NCBI GenBank assembly: GCA_015501055.1
Contig: JADNYV010000620.1
Span: 1 to 19,895, forward strand
Source of the DNA: Mucidula mucida
Taxonomy: Eukaryota > Basidiomycota > Agaricomycetes > Agaricales > Physalacriaceae
Direction: 5' to 3'
DNA: 19,895 bases
The first letter of the stretch is position 1; the number at the start of each line of letters is the position of its first letter. The position numbers and the translations under genes are program-made. This document shows, piece by piece, positions 9,770 to 18,432 of this stretch. The notes under the pieces are model-generated. The model was given only the letters and a program-made list of their open reading frames with translations. It was not told where the DNA came from and made no database searches.

Positions 9770-9774
9770 CAGGA
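9770..9774 (+). repeat. Target-site duplication (left) of the LTR retrotransposon
   Basis: CAGGA immediately outside the left LTR; identical to 15604-15608. Five bp is the usual duplication length for Ty3/gypsy integrases. Confidence 0.93.
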
Positions 9775-9957
9775 TGTAAGCTCGACTATACCGTCGAGCC
9801 ACTAAGTCGAAAGTCGCACGTTCGATAACTGGATCAAAGCGTCTTCGTTCGGGTCGAGGTGGAGGTACGGAAGTAAAGTAAGTAAGTACGTCCGATCGTT
9901 GTGTAGATCTAAGTATAGAGAAGTCCGATATGTCCGTTCTGTGTAAGCGGGCTTACA
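9775..9957 (-). repeat. 3' LTR
   Basis: 183 bp, TGTAAGC...GCTTACA. It matches the other LTR except G9784 versus A15430. The last 16 bp form a near-perfect palindrome, TGTAAGCGGGCTTACA. Confidence 0.95.
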
Positions 9958-9971
9958 CTCGCCCACCCTCT
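9958..9971 (-). other. Probable polypurine tract
   Basis: On the minus strand AGAGGGTGGGCGAG directly precedes the 3' LTR. It is 12 of 14 purine and sits where the plus-strand primer of reverse transcription is expected. Confidence 0.55.
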
Positions 9972-10137
9972 GAAAAAGAAAATGCAGCAAAAAATTTCAA
10001 CTCAACATCAACCGGCGTCGGGTGCGTTAAAACCCAGTGGGAAAAAGCTACCGCGCTAACCCACTTCCCGAAACCGGTCATCATCTAAAAAGGTGCCCAG
10101 AGGGAGAGGCTCTGCAGATAGCGGCGATACCGTTAGG

Positions 10138-13100
10138 CTATCGCGCTGTGGTCGAACGTTCCTCCCATACGTCAAGGGCTTCGCAGTCGGCGAGTTCCGT
10201 GCGTGAGAGCCAGTGGTCGTGTCCTGCATCGTACCCTCTCCACCGGACAAGGTATTGACGGCCACGGCCACGCTTGCGTTCGTCAACTATCTTCTCGATG
10301 AAGTATTCTTCAAGCCCGTCCTCAGTCATTACAGGACCAGGTTGCGCGAGCTTGCGGGACGGGAACAAGCCGTCATCGTTGGGAGTGTACCGCCGGAGGA
10401 GGGAGACGTGGAATGTCGGGAATTCATTTGACGTTGGTATGTCTAGGGTATAGGTCGAATGGTCAGTATCCTTGTCTAATATCGTGTAAGGGCCGTCGAA
10501 GCGGGGAAAGAACTTAGCAGCTCTCTTCTCGCCCTTCTTAGGTCCCTTGTTCGCGTAATTGCGTCGCCTGTGGAAGGTGGACAGTAGAACACGGTCGCCG
10601 ATGTTGAAGTCGGGGTCATCCGCTCTGTGTTTATTTGCCGAAGAAGCCTGGCTAACTTTAGCAGCAGTTAAAGCATCCTGTGCCTCGGCGGTGCGCGTAT
10701 TCAGTTCATCGATAACCTCACGTGCCAGCTTCTCAGCGTCAGACAGAGTCTGTACCGTCGGTACGATTGGGGGCATTGTTCTCGGTGAACGTCCCATCCG
10801 GAGTTGGAAACCAGAAAAACCCGTAGAGGCGTTGACAGTATTCATTATGTTGAATCGTATAATCGGGAGGCATTTTACCCATCCCTTCTGTTGGCGGTCG
10901 ACGTAAAAGCGGATCGCCTCGTTAACGGACTTGTTGCTGCGTTCAGAAATGCCGTCGGATTCAGGATGGAACGCGGAAGACATCTTAAGCTTGATTCCGG
11001 ATATCTGTGTGAACGCCTTCCAAAATTTTGAAACGAACAGTTTGTCGCGGTCTGAGAAGATGTCATCTGGTAAGCCGTTCTCGCAGTACCATTCGTTAAA
11101 GAATATTACAGCGAAGTCTTCAGCGGTGATATCGTTACGAGTCGGTATAATTCGAATATCAGAACCTAACCGGTCGGTCATTGTTACAATGGCGTTGAAA
11201 CCCTCGTCTTCCGGTAACGGTCCGATGAAATCGATGCCCACTGAGGATCCACGGCTGTCGGGTATTGGTGAAGGATGTAAAGGGCCCGCAGGTTTTGTTG
11301 TAGTCCCCTTGTTGCGTAGACAGTCCATGCATGCCGGGATGTAGGCTTCGCGAAGGTCTCGCGCCATGTTTGGCCAGTAGTAGGCATCACGTAGTGCGGC
11401 GTAGGCTTTGTCTCCGCCTGCGTGGCCCAGCGCGTCGTGCGCGGATCGGAACAGAGTTTCTCGTATGTCCCCGTAACGCGGTATCAGCAAGCGGTCACCG
11501 ATGTACCACAGACCGTTCCTTTCGGATACATTTGGTAACAGTTTCTCCCCGGAAGCGAATTTTGCGCAGAAGTTGTCCTTTGTGTAACCTTCCTTAATGT
11601 CGTCCACAATGCTCTTGTCCGCGGTGATTTTCAGTACGGAGGCTACAGCGGACGTGGTGCGCGGCGGCCAGCAAGCGGAGCGGTAGTCGTCGTCTGCGTC
11701 GAGGTCGTTGGGTTCGCAGTCATTCGGTGGGCAGTAACGAGACAGAGCGTCGGCGACAGTATTGTCGATTCCAGGGATGTATGTTATGGTAAAATCATAC
11801 TGGGACATGGTTTCCATCCATCTAGCTTGTCGTCGTGACAGGTCGCGTTGTCCATCGAAGTTCTCCAGAGTGCGGTGGTCGGTGTAGACAATGAACTCAT
11901 TCCCAATCAGGTCAGTGCGCCAGCGTTTCAGAGCACGAATTACCGCCAGCAGCTCTTTTTCGTGTACCGGGTAATTCAGTTGGGCCTTCTTTAGCTGCAT
12001 AGAATCGTAAGCCACAGGGCGTGCAGTTTCCCAGGTGGGGCCATAAGACAGGACGGCGCCGGTACGTAAGTCGCTAGCATCGCACGTCACAAAGATCTTG
12101 TTGACTCCGGAGGTATCATCGTGGTCAATAACCGTTAAGCATTCTCGGGATGTGACGATCTTCTTGATCGCATCGAAAGCGTTCTGGTGTCGAAGTGTCC
12201 ATTCTGGAAAGGCAGCGCGGGCAGCGTCCGTCGTCAGTGGGGTCAGGATGGCGGTTTGCTCAGCGAGGCCGGGCAGGAAGTTTGCGAGGTAACGTACGAG
12301 TCCCAGGAAGGACAGTACTTCTGTCGTGGACTTGGGTGTTGACCAATTAATGATCTTCTCCGCTTTCTTGAAGTCAGCTTCGATTCCGCGTCGTGAGATG
12401 TGATGACCTAAGAAGTCAATATCAGTACGGAAGAACTGTGATTTCTTTTCATTGCAGTATAGCTTTGCCTTTCGGAGCGCGTCCAGGATGAGCCGAACGT
12501 GTTGTACGTGTTCCTCCAGAGTTTGGGACCATATGATAATGTCATCCAGGTAAACATGGCAGATAACGCCGATGTATTGCCGCAGTGCGTCGTTGACACG
12601 GCGTTGGTGAACCGCCGGTGAGTTCTTCAGTCCCTGTGGCATCACTAGCCATTCAAATGTCCCGAGCGGCGTGTTGACAGCAGTGTACTTGACGGAATCT
12701 TCGTCCATAAACGTCTGAAAGAAACTGTCGGTCATGTCCATTTTAGAGAACCACTTTCCTTTGCCCGCATCTGACAGTATCTCGTCGACACGCGGCATTC
12801 GGTAGTTGTCACTGATCGTATTCGCATTTAGTTGTCGGTAGTCGTTCACCCAGCGCGGTAACGCATTCGGGTCAGCTTTCGGTACGAGGAAGGCCGGGGA
12901 AGCGAATTCGGATTGTGAGGGGCGTATACGGCCAGCCTCGAGGTGTCGGTCGATCAGCGTCTGCCAGGCGTCACGGTACTTCTTTGGGCTGCTATACGAG
13001 CGCGAGTTTATCTTCTTGTCTGCGTCTTTTACCTTTATTGACATTTTGAAGGTGTCCTTGGGCATTAAGTCCACGTGTGGTACCGGTTGGAAGACGTCGG

Positions 13101-15306
13101 CGTATTGATGTTTCGTTCCAGATTCGAGTGCTTCGCACTTCTTCATGGTCGCCAATTCTTCGATCCTGTCCCGAACGGCGGCCACTGGATTACGCTCGCA
13201 TAGTCGCATGTATTCGTTATCTGTAAGACATTCGCTTGTCGTTTCGTATGGGGAGCTGCCTGCGAAGGGGAGAGACTGGTTTTCAGCCTTCAGCGTCCTC
13301 TCCCTTTCCCGTCGCTCGTTTTGCGCATTGACGATGCGGGGTCTGTTCGTCTTCGAGACTGGGCGAAGAATGTCGAAATCCCTGGTCTTATCAGTCAAGG
13401 TCACATTATCGGCATCAAAAACGAGTTTATTGCTTGTTAAGAACGGGAGGCCGAGTATCAAATCAGAACATAGGTTGGGCGCGATGATTGCGCGAACAGG
13501 GCGGGATTTCCATACATCATTACGGTCAGAGACTTTCAGTTTCACCCATTCGGTGAGGGTCGTTGGGGAATCTATAGCGGAGGAGAGAGCGGTGGATATC
13601 TGTATCGGTTCTGATAACTTGCGGCGGGATAAACAGTGCATTTGGACGAATTCTTCGCGGATCAATACTATATGGGATCCGGAGTCAATTAGTGCATTCA
13701 GAAAGAACGGGGCATCGGAAGTGCGTGTTCGTATGGCACAGGGCCATTGGACGTGCGGTACAGAGAATGGAACGGGATCCGACGTGATTGAACAGACAGG
13801 AGGGGCAGTAGAGTGAGGACTCACCGGAGGTGCAGACATGGAGCGGTTCAGCATGTTCGTTACTTCATCAGTGTCGGAGTCGTCAGAGTCCCCATCCCCC
13901 ATGCCGAGGACGGAACTAGCGTTGGTCGGTGCAGTCAGCGAAGCGGGGATATTCCCGCGGATGTGTGCAACGGGTTCAACGGCGGCGATGGGTGCGGCGT
14001 TGCTTGGACGCTTTGGCGCGTCCGTAGCGAGCGTGGAACCGTCCGACATCGTGATACCTTTGTATGTGGTACCCGAAGGAAAACCGTTCGGACAGTCGCT
14101 AGAAATATGGGCGACGTCCCGTCGACGGCACTTCATGCAGCCGCGGTTCTTGCGCAGGTAATCCTTTTCGGCATCTGTAAGGGGTGGGCATTTAACGGTG
14201 GTGTTGTTGGAAGACGGTTGGGAGCTGGTGTGGGAGGGCTGTGTGCGCGTATTCGGAGCGTTGGAGCCGTTGTTCAGGCGTTTGTTGGGCAGAGAGGCGG
14301 TGGCGGTACCCGCGCGTTCGCGCTTGGTCGCGTTTCCTACCATCTTCGCGACCTTCTCCTGCTCGTCGTTCCACTTCTTCTCGATGTCCCTCATGCCGGC
14401 CACAAAGTTCTTCATATTCTTCTCTTTCTTCAGGTTCTTGTCGTTGTTGTGCTCTATCTGGAGAGAGGGCAGCATACGAGTGCGGAGGTGATCAAGGAGG
14501 CGTTCAGTTGTGATGGGGTTCGTGGTAGCGGTCAACAGCAGCGACGCGACGGACAAGCGGTTGTACCAAGAGGCAAAGCTCTCGTCGGCGCCCTGTGCAC
14601 AGGAAAGGATGTCGGTGCGGAGAGTGTCGGACCAGTCGTCGCGCAGGAACTCTTTTCGCATCTCTTCAGCCACCTCCGCGATCGACATCGCATCCCAAGC
14701 CTTGCTGTTGTTCTTGTACGCATTTTTCAGCATCGGATCTTGGAAGCCAGTGGCAAGAGTGGCGATGACAGTGGTAGGGTCGACGGCCCGGATTTTCTGA
14801 TAGTTGCTGGCCGAGTATTCCCACTCGTTGATGTCGGCAGGCGTGATATCATCCACACCGGCCTTGAACATGGGCACGCTTTTCGGGTTCGATGTTTCGA
14901 CACGCGACGAGATGATGGCGGTTGCGATGGCGTCTGTATTGGAGGGCATGGTTAACGATGGCGGCGCGGAAGGTGCAGTGGGACGAGTTTTGGGGCGCAG
15001 CAGTGGGTGGTGGTAGTCCGAAGAGGAAGAAGAGTCGTCTGAATCCTCTGGGGATATGACGCTGGTTTTGGGGTGTTTGGCCACGTTGGTCTTCTTTGCA
15101 ATAGAAGCGCCGTCCTCCGAAGTTGGGGTGCCGATTGCACCGGTTTCGTCGGGTGAGTTCGACCGCGTGCGTGTAGGCGATGGTACAGGCGCAGGAGAGT
15201 TTGGCGGGGATGATAGTGGGGAGGAACCATCTTTCTCTTCGGCATTTCCGGCGAGCTGTTTCTTTCTCAATCTATTCGAACTACGCGATGGCAGTCTTGG
15301 CGGCAT
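10138..15306 (-). CDS. Gag-Pol polyprotein of chromovirus (1722 aa)
   Basis: A single open frame encodes everything needed for copying and integrating the element. Order by approximate residue: Gag at 150-320; a zinc knuckle near 388-403 with unusual spacing C-x2-C-x6-H-x4-C; an aspartic protease with DSG at 541; reverse transcriptase with YLDD at 919-922; RNase H with catalytic-type D1076 in CDASD; an integrase zinc finger with H1290, H1295, C1326 and C1329; the integrase core D1359, D1419, E1455 (exact D-D-35-E spacing); and a C-terminal chromodomain at about 1666-1712 (YLVRWRGY). There is no stop or frameshift between Gag and Pol, so the proteins must be made from one fusion. The chromodomain marks the chromovirus lineage, which often targets marked chromatin. 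The ATG at 15306 lies 115 nt inside the 5' LTR edge. All catalytic residues I looked for are present. Confidence 0.97.
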   Translation of the reverse strand: MPPRLPSRSSNRLRKKQLAGNAEEKDGSSPLSSPPNSPAPVPSPTRTRSNSPDETGAIGTPTSEDGASIAKKTNVAKHPKTSVISPEDSDDSSSSSDYHHPLLRPKTRPTAPSAPPSLTMPSNTDAIATAIISSRVETSNPKSVPMFKAGVDDITPADINEWEYSASNYQKIRAVDPTTVIATLATGFQDPMLKNAYKNNSKAWDAMSIAEVAEEMRKEFLRDDWSDTLRTDILSCAQGADESFASWYNRLSVASLLLTATTNPITTERLLDHLRTRMLPSLQIEHNNDKNLKKEKNMKNFVAGMRDIEKKWNDEQEKVAKMVGNATKRERAGTATASLPNKRLNNGSNAPNTRTQPSHTSSQPSSNNTTVKCPPLTDAEKDYLRKNRGCMKCRRRDVAHISSDCPNGFPSGTTYKGITMSDGSTLATDAPKRPSNAAPIAAVEPVAHIRGNIPASLTAPTNASSVLGMGDGDSDDSDTDEVTNMLNRSMSAPPVSPHSTAPPVCSITSDPVPFSVPHVQWPCAIRTRTSDAPFFLNALIDSGSHIVLIREEFVQMHCLSRRKLSEPIQISTALSSAIDSPTTLTEWVKLKVSDRNDVWKSRPVRAIIAPNLCSDLILGLPFLTSNKLVFDADNVTLTDKTRDFDILRPVSKTNRPRIVNAQNERRERERTLKAENQSLPFAGSSPYETTSECLTDNEYMRLCERNPVAAVRDRIEELATMKKCEALESGTKHQYADVFQPVPHVDLMPKDTFKMSIKVKDADKKINSRSYSSPKKYRDAWQTLIDRHLEAGRIRPSQSEFASPAFLVPKADPNALPRWVNDYRQLNANTISDNYRMPRVDEILSDAGKGKWFSKMDMTDSFFQTFMDEDSVKYTAVNTPLGTFEWLVMPQGLKNSPAVHQRRVNDALRQYIGVICHVYLDDIIIWSQTLEEHVQHVRLILDALRKAKLYCNEKKSQFFRTDIDFLGHHISRRGIEADFKKAEKIINWSTPKSTTEVLSFLGLVRYLANFLPGLAEQTAILTPLTTDAARAAFPEWTLRHQNAFDAIKKIVTSRECLTVIDHDDTSGVNKIFVTCDASDLRTGAVLSYGPTWETARPVAYDSMQLKKAQLNYPVHEKELLAVIRALKRWRTDLIGNEFIVYTDHRTLENFDGQRDLSRRQARWMETMSQYDFTITYIPGIDNTVADALSRYCPPNDCEPNDLDADDDYRSACWPPRTTSAVASVLKITADKSIVDDIKEGYTKDNFCAKFASGEKLLPNVSERNGLWYIGDRLLIPRYGDIRETLFRSAHDALGHAGGDKAYAALRDAYYWPNMARDLREAYIPACMDCLRNKGTTTKPAGPLHPSPIPDSRGSSVGIDFIGPLPEDEGFNAIVTMTDRLGSDIRIIPTRNDITAEDFAVIFFNEWYCENGLPDDIFSDRDKLFVSKFWKAFTQISGIKLKMSSAFHPESDGISERSNKSVNEAIRFYVDRQQKGWVKCLPIIRFNIMNTVNASTGFSGFQLRMGRSPRTMPPIVPTVQTLSDAEKLAREVIDELNTRTAEAQDALTAAKVSQASSANKHRADDPDFNIGDRVLLSTFHRRRNYANKGPKKGEKRAAKFFPRFDGPYTILDKDTDHSTYTLDIPTSNEFPTFHVSLLRRYTPNDDGLFPSRKLAQPGPVMTEDGLEEYFIEKIVDERKRGRGRQYLVRWRGYDAGHDHWLSRTELADCEALDVWEERSTTAR

Positions 15307-15420
15307 CCAGGCGATAATTTTCAGGGCTTTGGCGGGGTCAATTTCAGTGTTCGGTTCGGTTTCTGTAACGGCGTCGGTGGGTCGGTAAATCTCGCTTTGA
15401 GACTGCAGTTAAAAAAAAAG
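15307..15420 (-). other. 5' leader and putative primer-binding region of the retrotransposon
   Basis: Directly after the 5' LTR the transcript strand reads C, nine T, then AACTGCAGTC. I do not see the usual TGG start of a tRNA-complementary primer site. Priming may use an internal tRNA segment or self-priming, or the site may lie further in; this is unresolved. Confidence 0.4.
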
Positions 15421-15603
15421 TGTAAGCTCAACTATACCGTCGAGCCACTAAGTCGAAAGTCGCACGTTCGATAACTGGATCAAAGCGTCTTCGTTCGGGT
15501 CGAGGTGGAGGTACGGAAGTAAAGTAAGTAAGTACGTCCGATCGTTGTGTAGATCTAAGTATAGAGAAGTCCGATATGTCCGTTCTGTGTAAGCGGGCTT
15601 ACA
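15421..15603 (-). repeat. 5' LTR
   Basis: 183 bp, 182/183 identical to 9775-9957. It carries the promoter for the element; a TATA-like CTATAC lies about 40 nt into it on the transcribed strand. Confidence 0.95.
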
Positions 15604-15608
15604 CAGGA
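15604..15608 (+). repeat. Target-site duplication (right) of the LTR retrotransposon
   Basis: CAGGA, identical to 9770-9774. Confidence 0.93.
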
Positions 15609-16482
15609 CCAGTTTATGAAACGAAGGAATTGTACGGTCTAAAATTCCCACAGCATAATCTTTGGGAAAGTCGACCCCAAGGTGCGCTTCCTCCAACTGA
15701 GGCACCACAAGGTAATTAATGACGGCATCGAACACAGTATTAAGATTTTTGAGGGTGTAAAGGTGTATCACTGCCAACGTGTCCTCAAGGATCAGGTTCA
15801 AAACCAAAGGGATCCAGAGTGTCTGCAGAGCCGGACATTGTCAAATAGCTCTGGTACATGTCAACACACCACCCCCAAAGTTCTTGGTGATTACCAGTGT
15901 CGTGAGTTGCACCTATGATAAATCCAACTTGGTGACTAATAGGTCCTGGAGAATGACAGTTTGTAAGCTTGGGTACTGAGAGAAGCCGGTTTTCTGGAAG
16001 TTGGGAAAAGGAAAGGAGAAGGGTCTCTCAACATTGATCTCTAGTTGATTGAGAAGAGGATAACCGTCGCACAAGATGTTGAGTGTGAGTTTGGGGGCAT
16101 CGTACTCAAGTGTTGTTCGTAAGCTGTGCCAACGGCCTGAATGCGCATGGAGACGCGCCAACAAATCTCAAATGTGAGGATTCTTGTACACTTTGGTACC
16201 AATGACAATTCTAATTTTTAGAGGATGCGTGCCTAAACAAAAGAGGACTGCATCAAGGGCAGAAGTGGCAGGATACCCTGGTTGAAGCCTTGCATAAATG
16301 GATGACCAGAGAGGCGGGCAGGATAGTGTGATGGTTTGCCATTTCCTACAGACCTGAGGTATAACCCAATGTGTATGAGTCTGATAAAAGAAGTGAATCT
16401 GCCATATATGTTGTGTGCAAGCATGCTGGAATACTTCCATCAGCAGTTTAGGTGGAAGATGACAAGTTGGGAATAGAAGCAA

Positions 16483-16954
16483 CTTGAAGCTGTTTGCATA
16501 CTGACCCAGTTTGTTAGCGCGTCAGCACATAAAATAGTCATGTGCCGGTATCAAAACCTACCTCCTGACTGCCGAGGGTTTCAATACCATATTGATACTA
16601 ATAATTACTGCAGTAAACCTAAGGTATATCAAAACCTAGAGTTTACTTCACCACCCTAAGTTGTAGTATACTCACAACTGAGAACTGGTTGCCATTTCAA
16701 CCAGAGCATCATTCGTGCTCAGGCCTAGATCTCAAGGACTACTTGTGGTAGCACATTTGAGCGAAGACATTGTCTGTCTTAAAAATCTCAAGCTCTTGCA
16801 AAGACGGTCATTCAATGTTGTGATAAGTCAACCAAATTGTCACTGACTCATTTAGAGCTAATCCACATTGCAAGCCTTGCTATGTATTAGCCTCCAACCT
16901 GCCCTTCATTGCTAAAGCTTTCTTCAAATTGTTGTTAACATCAGTTGTTCACGC
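16483..16954. other. Spacer between two pseudogenes
   Basis: No gene recognised. It should contain the promoter or first exon of the F-box gene and the 3' flank of the monooxygenase. A short partial repeat of TATCAAAACCTA occurs near 16549 and 16627. Confidence 0.4.
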
Positions 16955-17792
16955 TCACTTCCAGTTCTTCACAATAGCAAAGCCCAGATCCCATAGATTG
17001 CCCATATCCACCTCTGTTGCATCTTCAACCTGATTAAAGGATTGCAGATTGCTGAAGCCCGTCATGTCGCTACTAAGCATTGAGTGCTGGTGCACATTAT
17101 TGGCATGAGAGAGACAAATTGACTTGTATACCTTAAAAGCTGTTGGTAGCGTGGATAATGTTGTAGAAGCATCAGAGAGTAACGCAGCAAGAATGTAAGT
17201 GTCTTCAATTGCCTCACCAGCGCCAGAGGCTTGGCCTGGAGTTATGCCATGAGCCTACCAGGTAACGTAGGCAATCTGATGAAAGTAAGACAGCAAAACA
17301 AACATACCACATTGCCCAAGAGTGCAACGTTCCCAGAAGTACACACCAGCAAAGAATTAACAATGTTGATCACCCAGCACTTTAGATTTTTCACACCCTA
17401 CAGGATTCAGATGATTGAGAAGGAAGATTGTAGCTGTGCAACAAACTCACTTGCAGAAGGTGCTGAACTTGTTCTTCCCAGCCTTTGTAGTTCTGAAGCA
17501 GCTCTTCCTGACTATGTTCCATGGACAATTTATCCTCATATGTCATTCCCTTTGTTTCTGGGTGATTGACAACCGCCAAAATGTTGATCAGTGTTCCTTT
17601 GGCAATTAGATAAGTGGTGATGTCCTAAAAGATAGTCAGTTTAGATCCCAGTCCAATGAGAAAACAAGTACTTTATTCTTCCCGATATACTAGAGATATA
17701 CTTATTAGACCAACTAGCAGTAAAGCCAAAAGGGAATTTACAATCACGGGCCCTAAGAGTACTTGCGTCTCAGGATGTGCTTCCTCCACCTT

Positions 17793-17800
17793 TGCGCAAG
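17793..17800 (+). repeat. Target-site duplication (left) of the 624-bp hAT-like element
   Basis: TGCGCAAG; the partner at 18425-18432 is TGTGCAAG, differing by one C/T at a CpG. Confidence 0.75.
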
Positions 17801-18424
17801 TAGAGACCTCAACGAGTAATACTCGGATCAGACCCGCAACCCGAGAGCCGAGTACTCGAGGCCGAAAGGGCATACTCGTGATCCGGAACTTACTCAATCC
17901 GCGCTGACTCACGGGTCAAACAAGTCGAGTACTCAAAGATGATTTGGATCAGTAACGAGTCGCAAATACTCGCGGATCAAGCTACATAATATTGTAATAA
18001 AACTGTACATAAACAACCACTTTGTAATAACTACTCATTAGATTTACCTTTCCATGCGGCTTTTTCATTGAAAATCCAAATTACTTGCTCAATAGGCACA
18101 AGGCCTGACTTGAACTAATCCTTCAACATGACACAGGCACAAACAGACTCATCCGAAAGGATGTTTGGTGACCATTAAGCCGGCCACCAAAAACATCCGT
18201 TCAACATCCGTCGATGTAGCTAGACTGATCATCAATACTACAATTAGGTGCGAGTAAGTGCGAGTACTCATAACGAGTACTCACCGCTCAGATGCCCTAC
18301 TCGTGATCCGTTTATGACCCAACTCGCTATTGATCCGCGGATCAAACAAGTCGAGTAGCCGAGATCCCCGGCCGGATCAAGTACTCAAGTTTCCGTGTGA
18401 CCCGGAAACTCGTTGAGGTCTCTA
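17801..18424. mobile_element. Second non-autonomous hAT-like transposon (624 bp)
   Basis: Perfect 17-bp terminal inverted repeats TAGAGACCTCAACGAGT lie at both ends, flanked by 8-bp direct repeats that differ at one base. Both ends are rich in GAGTACTCG and GGATCA words. Two subterminal direct repeats are shared between the ends: 17916-17931 with 18342-18357, and 17873-17885 with 18298-18310. No transposase frame is visible. Taking one duplication copy joins YCGIIPC to AKVEEAHPETQ in frame. Its terminal and interior sequences are unrelated to the first hAT-like element apart from the leading TAG. Confidence 0.8.
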
Positions 18425-18432
18425 TGTGCAAG
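18425..18432 (+). repeat. Target-site duplication (right) of the 624-bp hAT-like element
   Basis: TGTGCAAG, abutting the right terminal repeat; partner of 17793-17800. Confidence 0.75.

Larger units (their letters stand above)
9775..15603 (-). mobile_element. Full-length Ty3/gypsy chromovirus LTR retrotransposon
   Basis: The 5829-bp element has two 183-bp LTRs that differ at one position, a 5-bp perfect target-site duplication, and one uninterrupted Gag-Pol frame with a C-terminal chromodomain. It is transcribed leftwards, so the 5' LTR is the right-hand copy. It sits inside the F-box pseudogene in the same orientation. The nearly identical LTRs and open frame point to a very recent insertion that may still be competent. 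This is a fungal genomic retroelement of the Metaviridae type with no envelope gene. Confidence 0.96.
8576..16482 (-). pseudogene. F-box/LRR protein pseudogene split by two transposons
   Basis: F-box proteins recruit substrates to SCF ubiquitin ligases. The 5' part carries an F-box-like domain (LPPKLLMEVFQHAC, then VCRKWQTITLSCPPLWSSI, about 16290-16460), followed by leucine-rich segments such as PSLQTVILQDL and CPALQTLWIPL. The gene survives in three pieces: 15604-16482, 9597-9774 and 8576-8974. Taking each flanking duplication once, the frame runs KLVL into RLKCALT across the retrotransposon and KTIM into TLLSKL across the hAT-like element. It ends at TAA or TGA-type termination at 8576 after about 485 codons, a normal length for agaric F-box proteins. 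It is also broken by three in-frame stops: TGA 16168-16170, TAG 15913-15915 and TGA 15841-15843. The flanking frame is continuous across all three. No in-frame ATG lies between the F-box and the upstream stop at 16522-16524, so a 5' exon or the true start is missing or unrecognised. Confidence 0.88.

Noticed and set aside
13813..14955. 380-codon open frame on the + strand
   Set aside because: It is antisense to the Gag region of the retrotransposon, has no recognisable motif, and reflects the GC-rich codon pattern of the real minus-strand gene. The same holds for 13145-13816 and the other + strand frames between 10200 and 15400.
15448..15807. 119-codon minus-strand open frame read as one small protein
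   Set aside because: It is a chimera of the F-box pseudogene (15604-15807) and the retrotransposon LTR. The frame at 9802-9990 is likewise LTR sequence.
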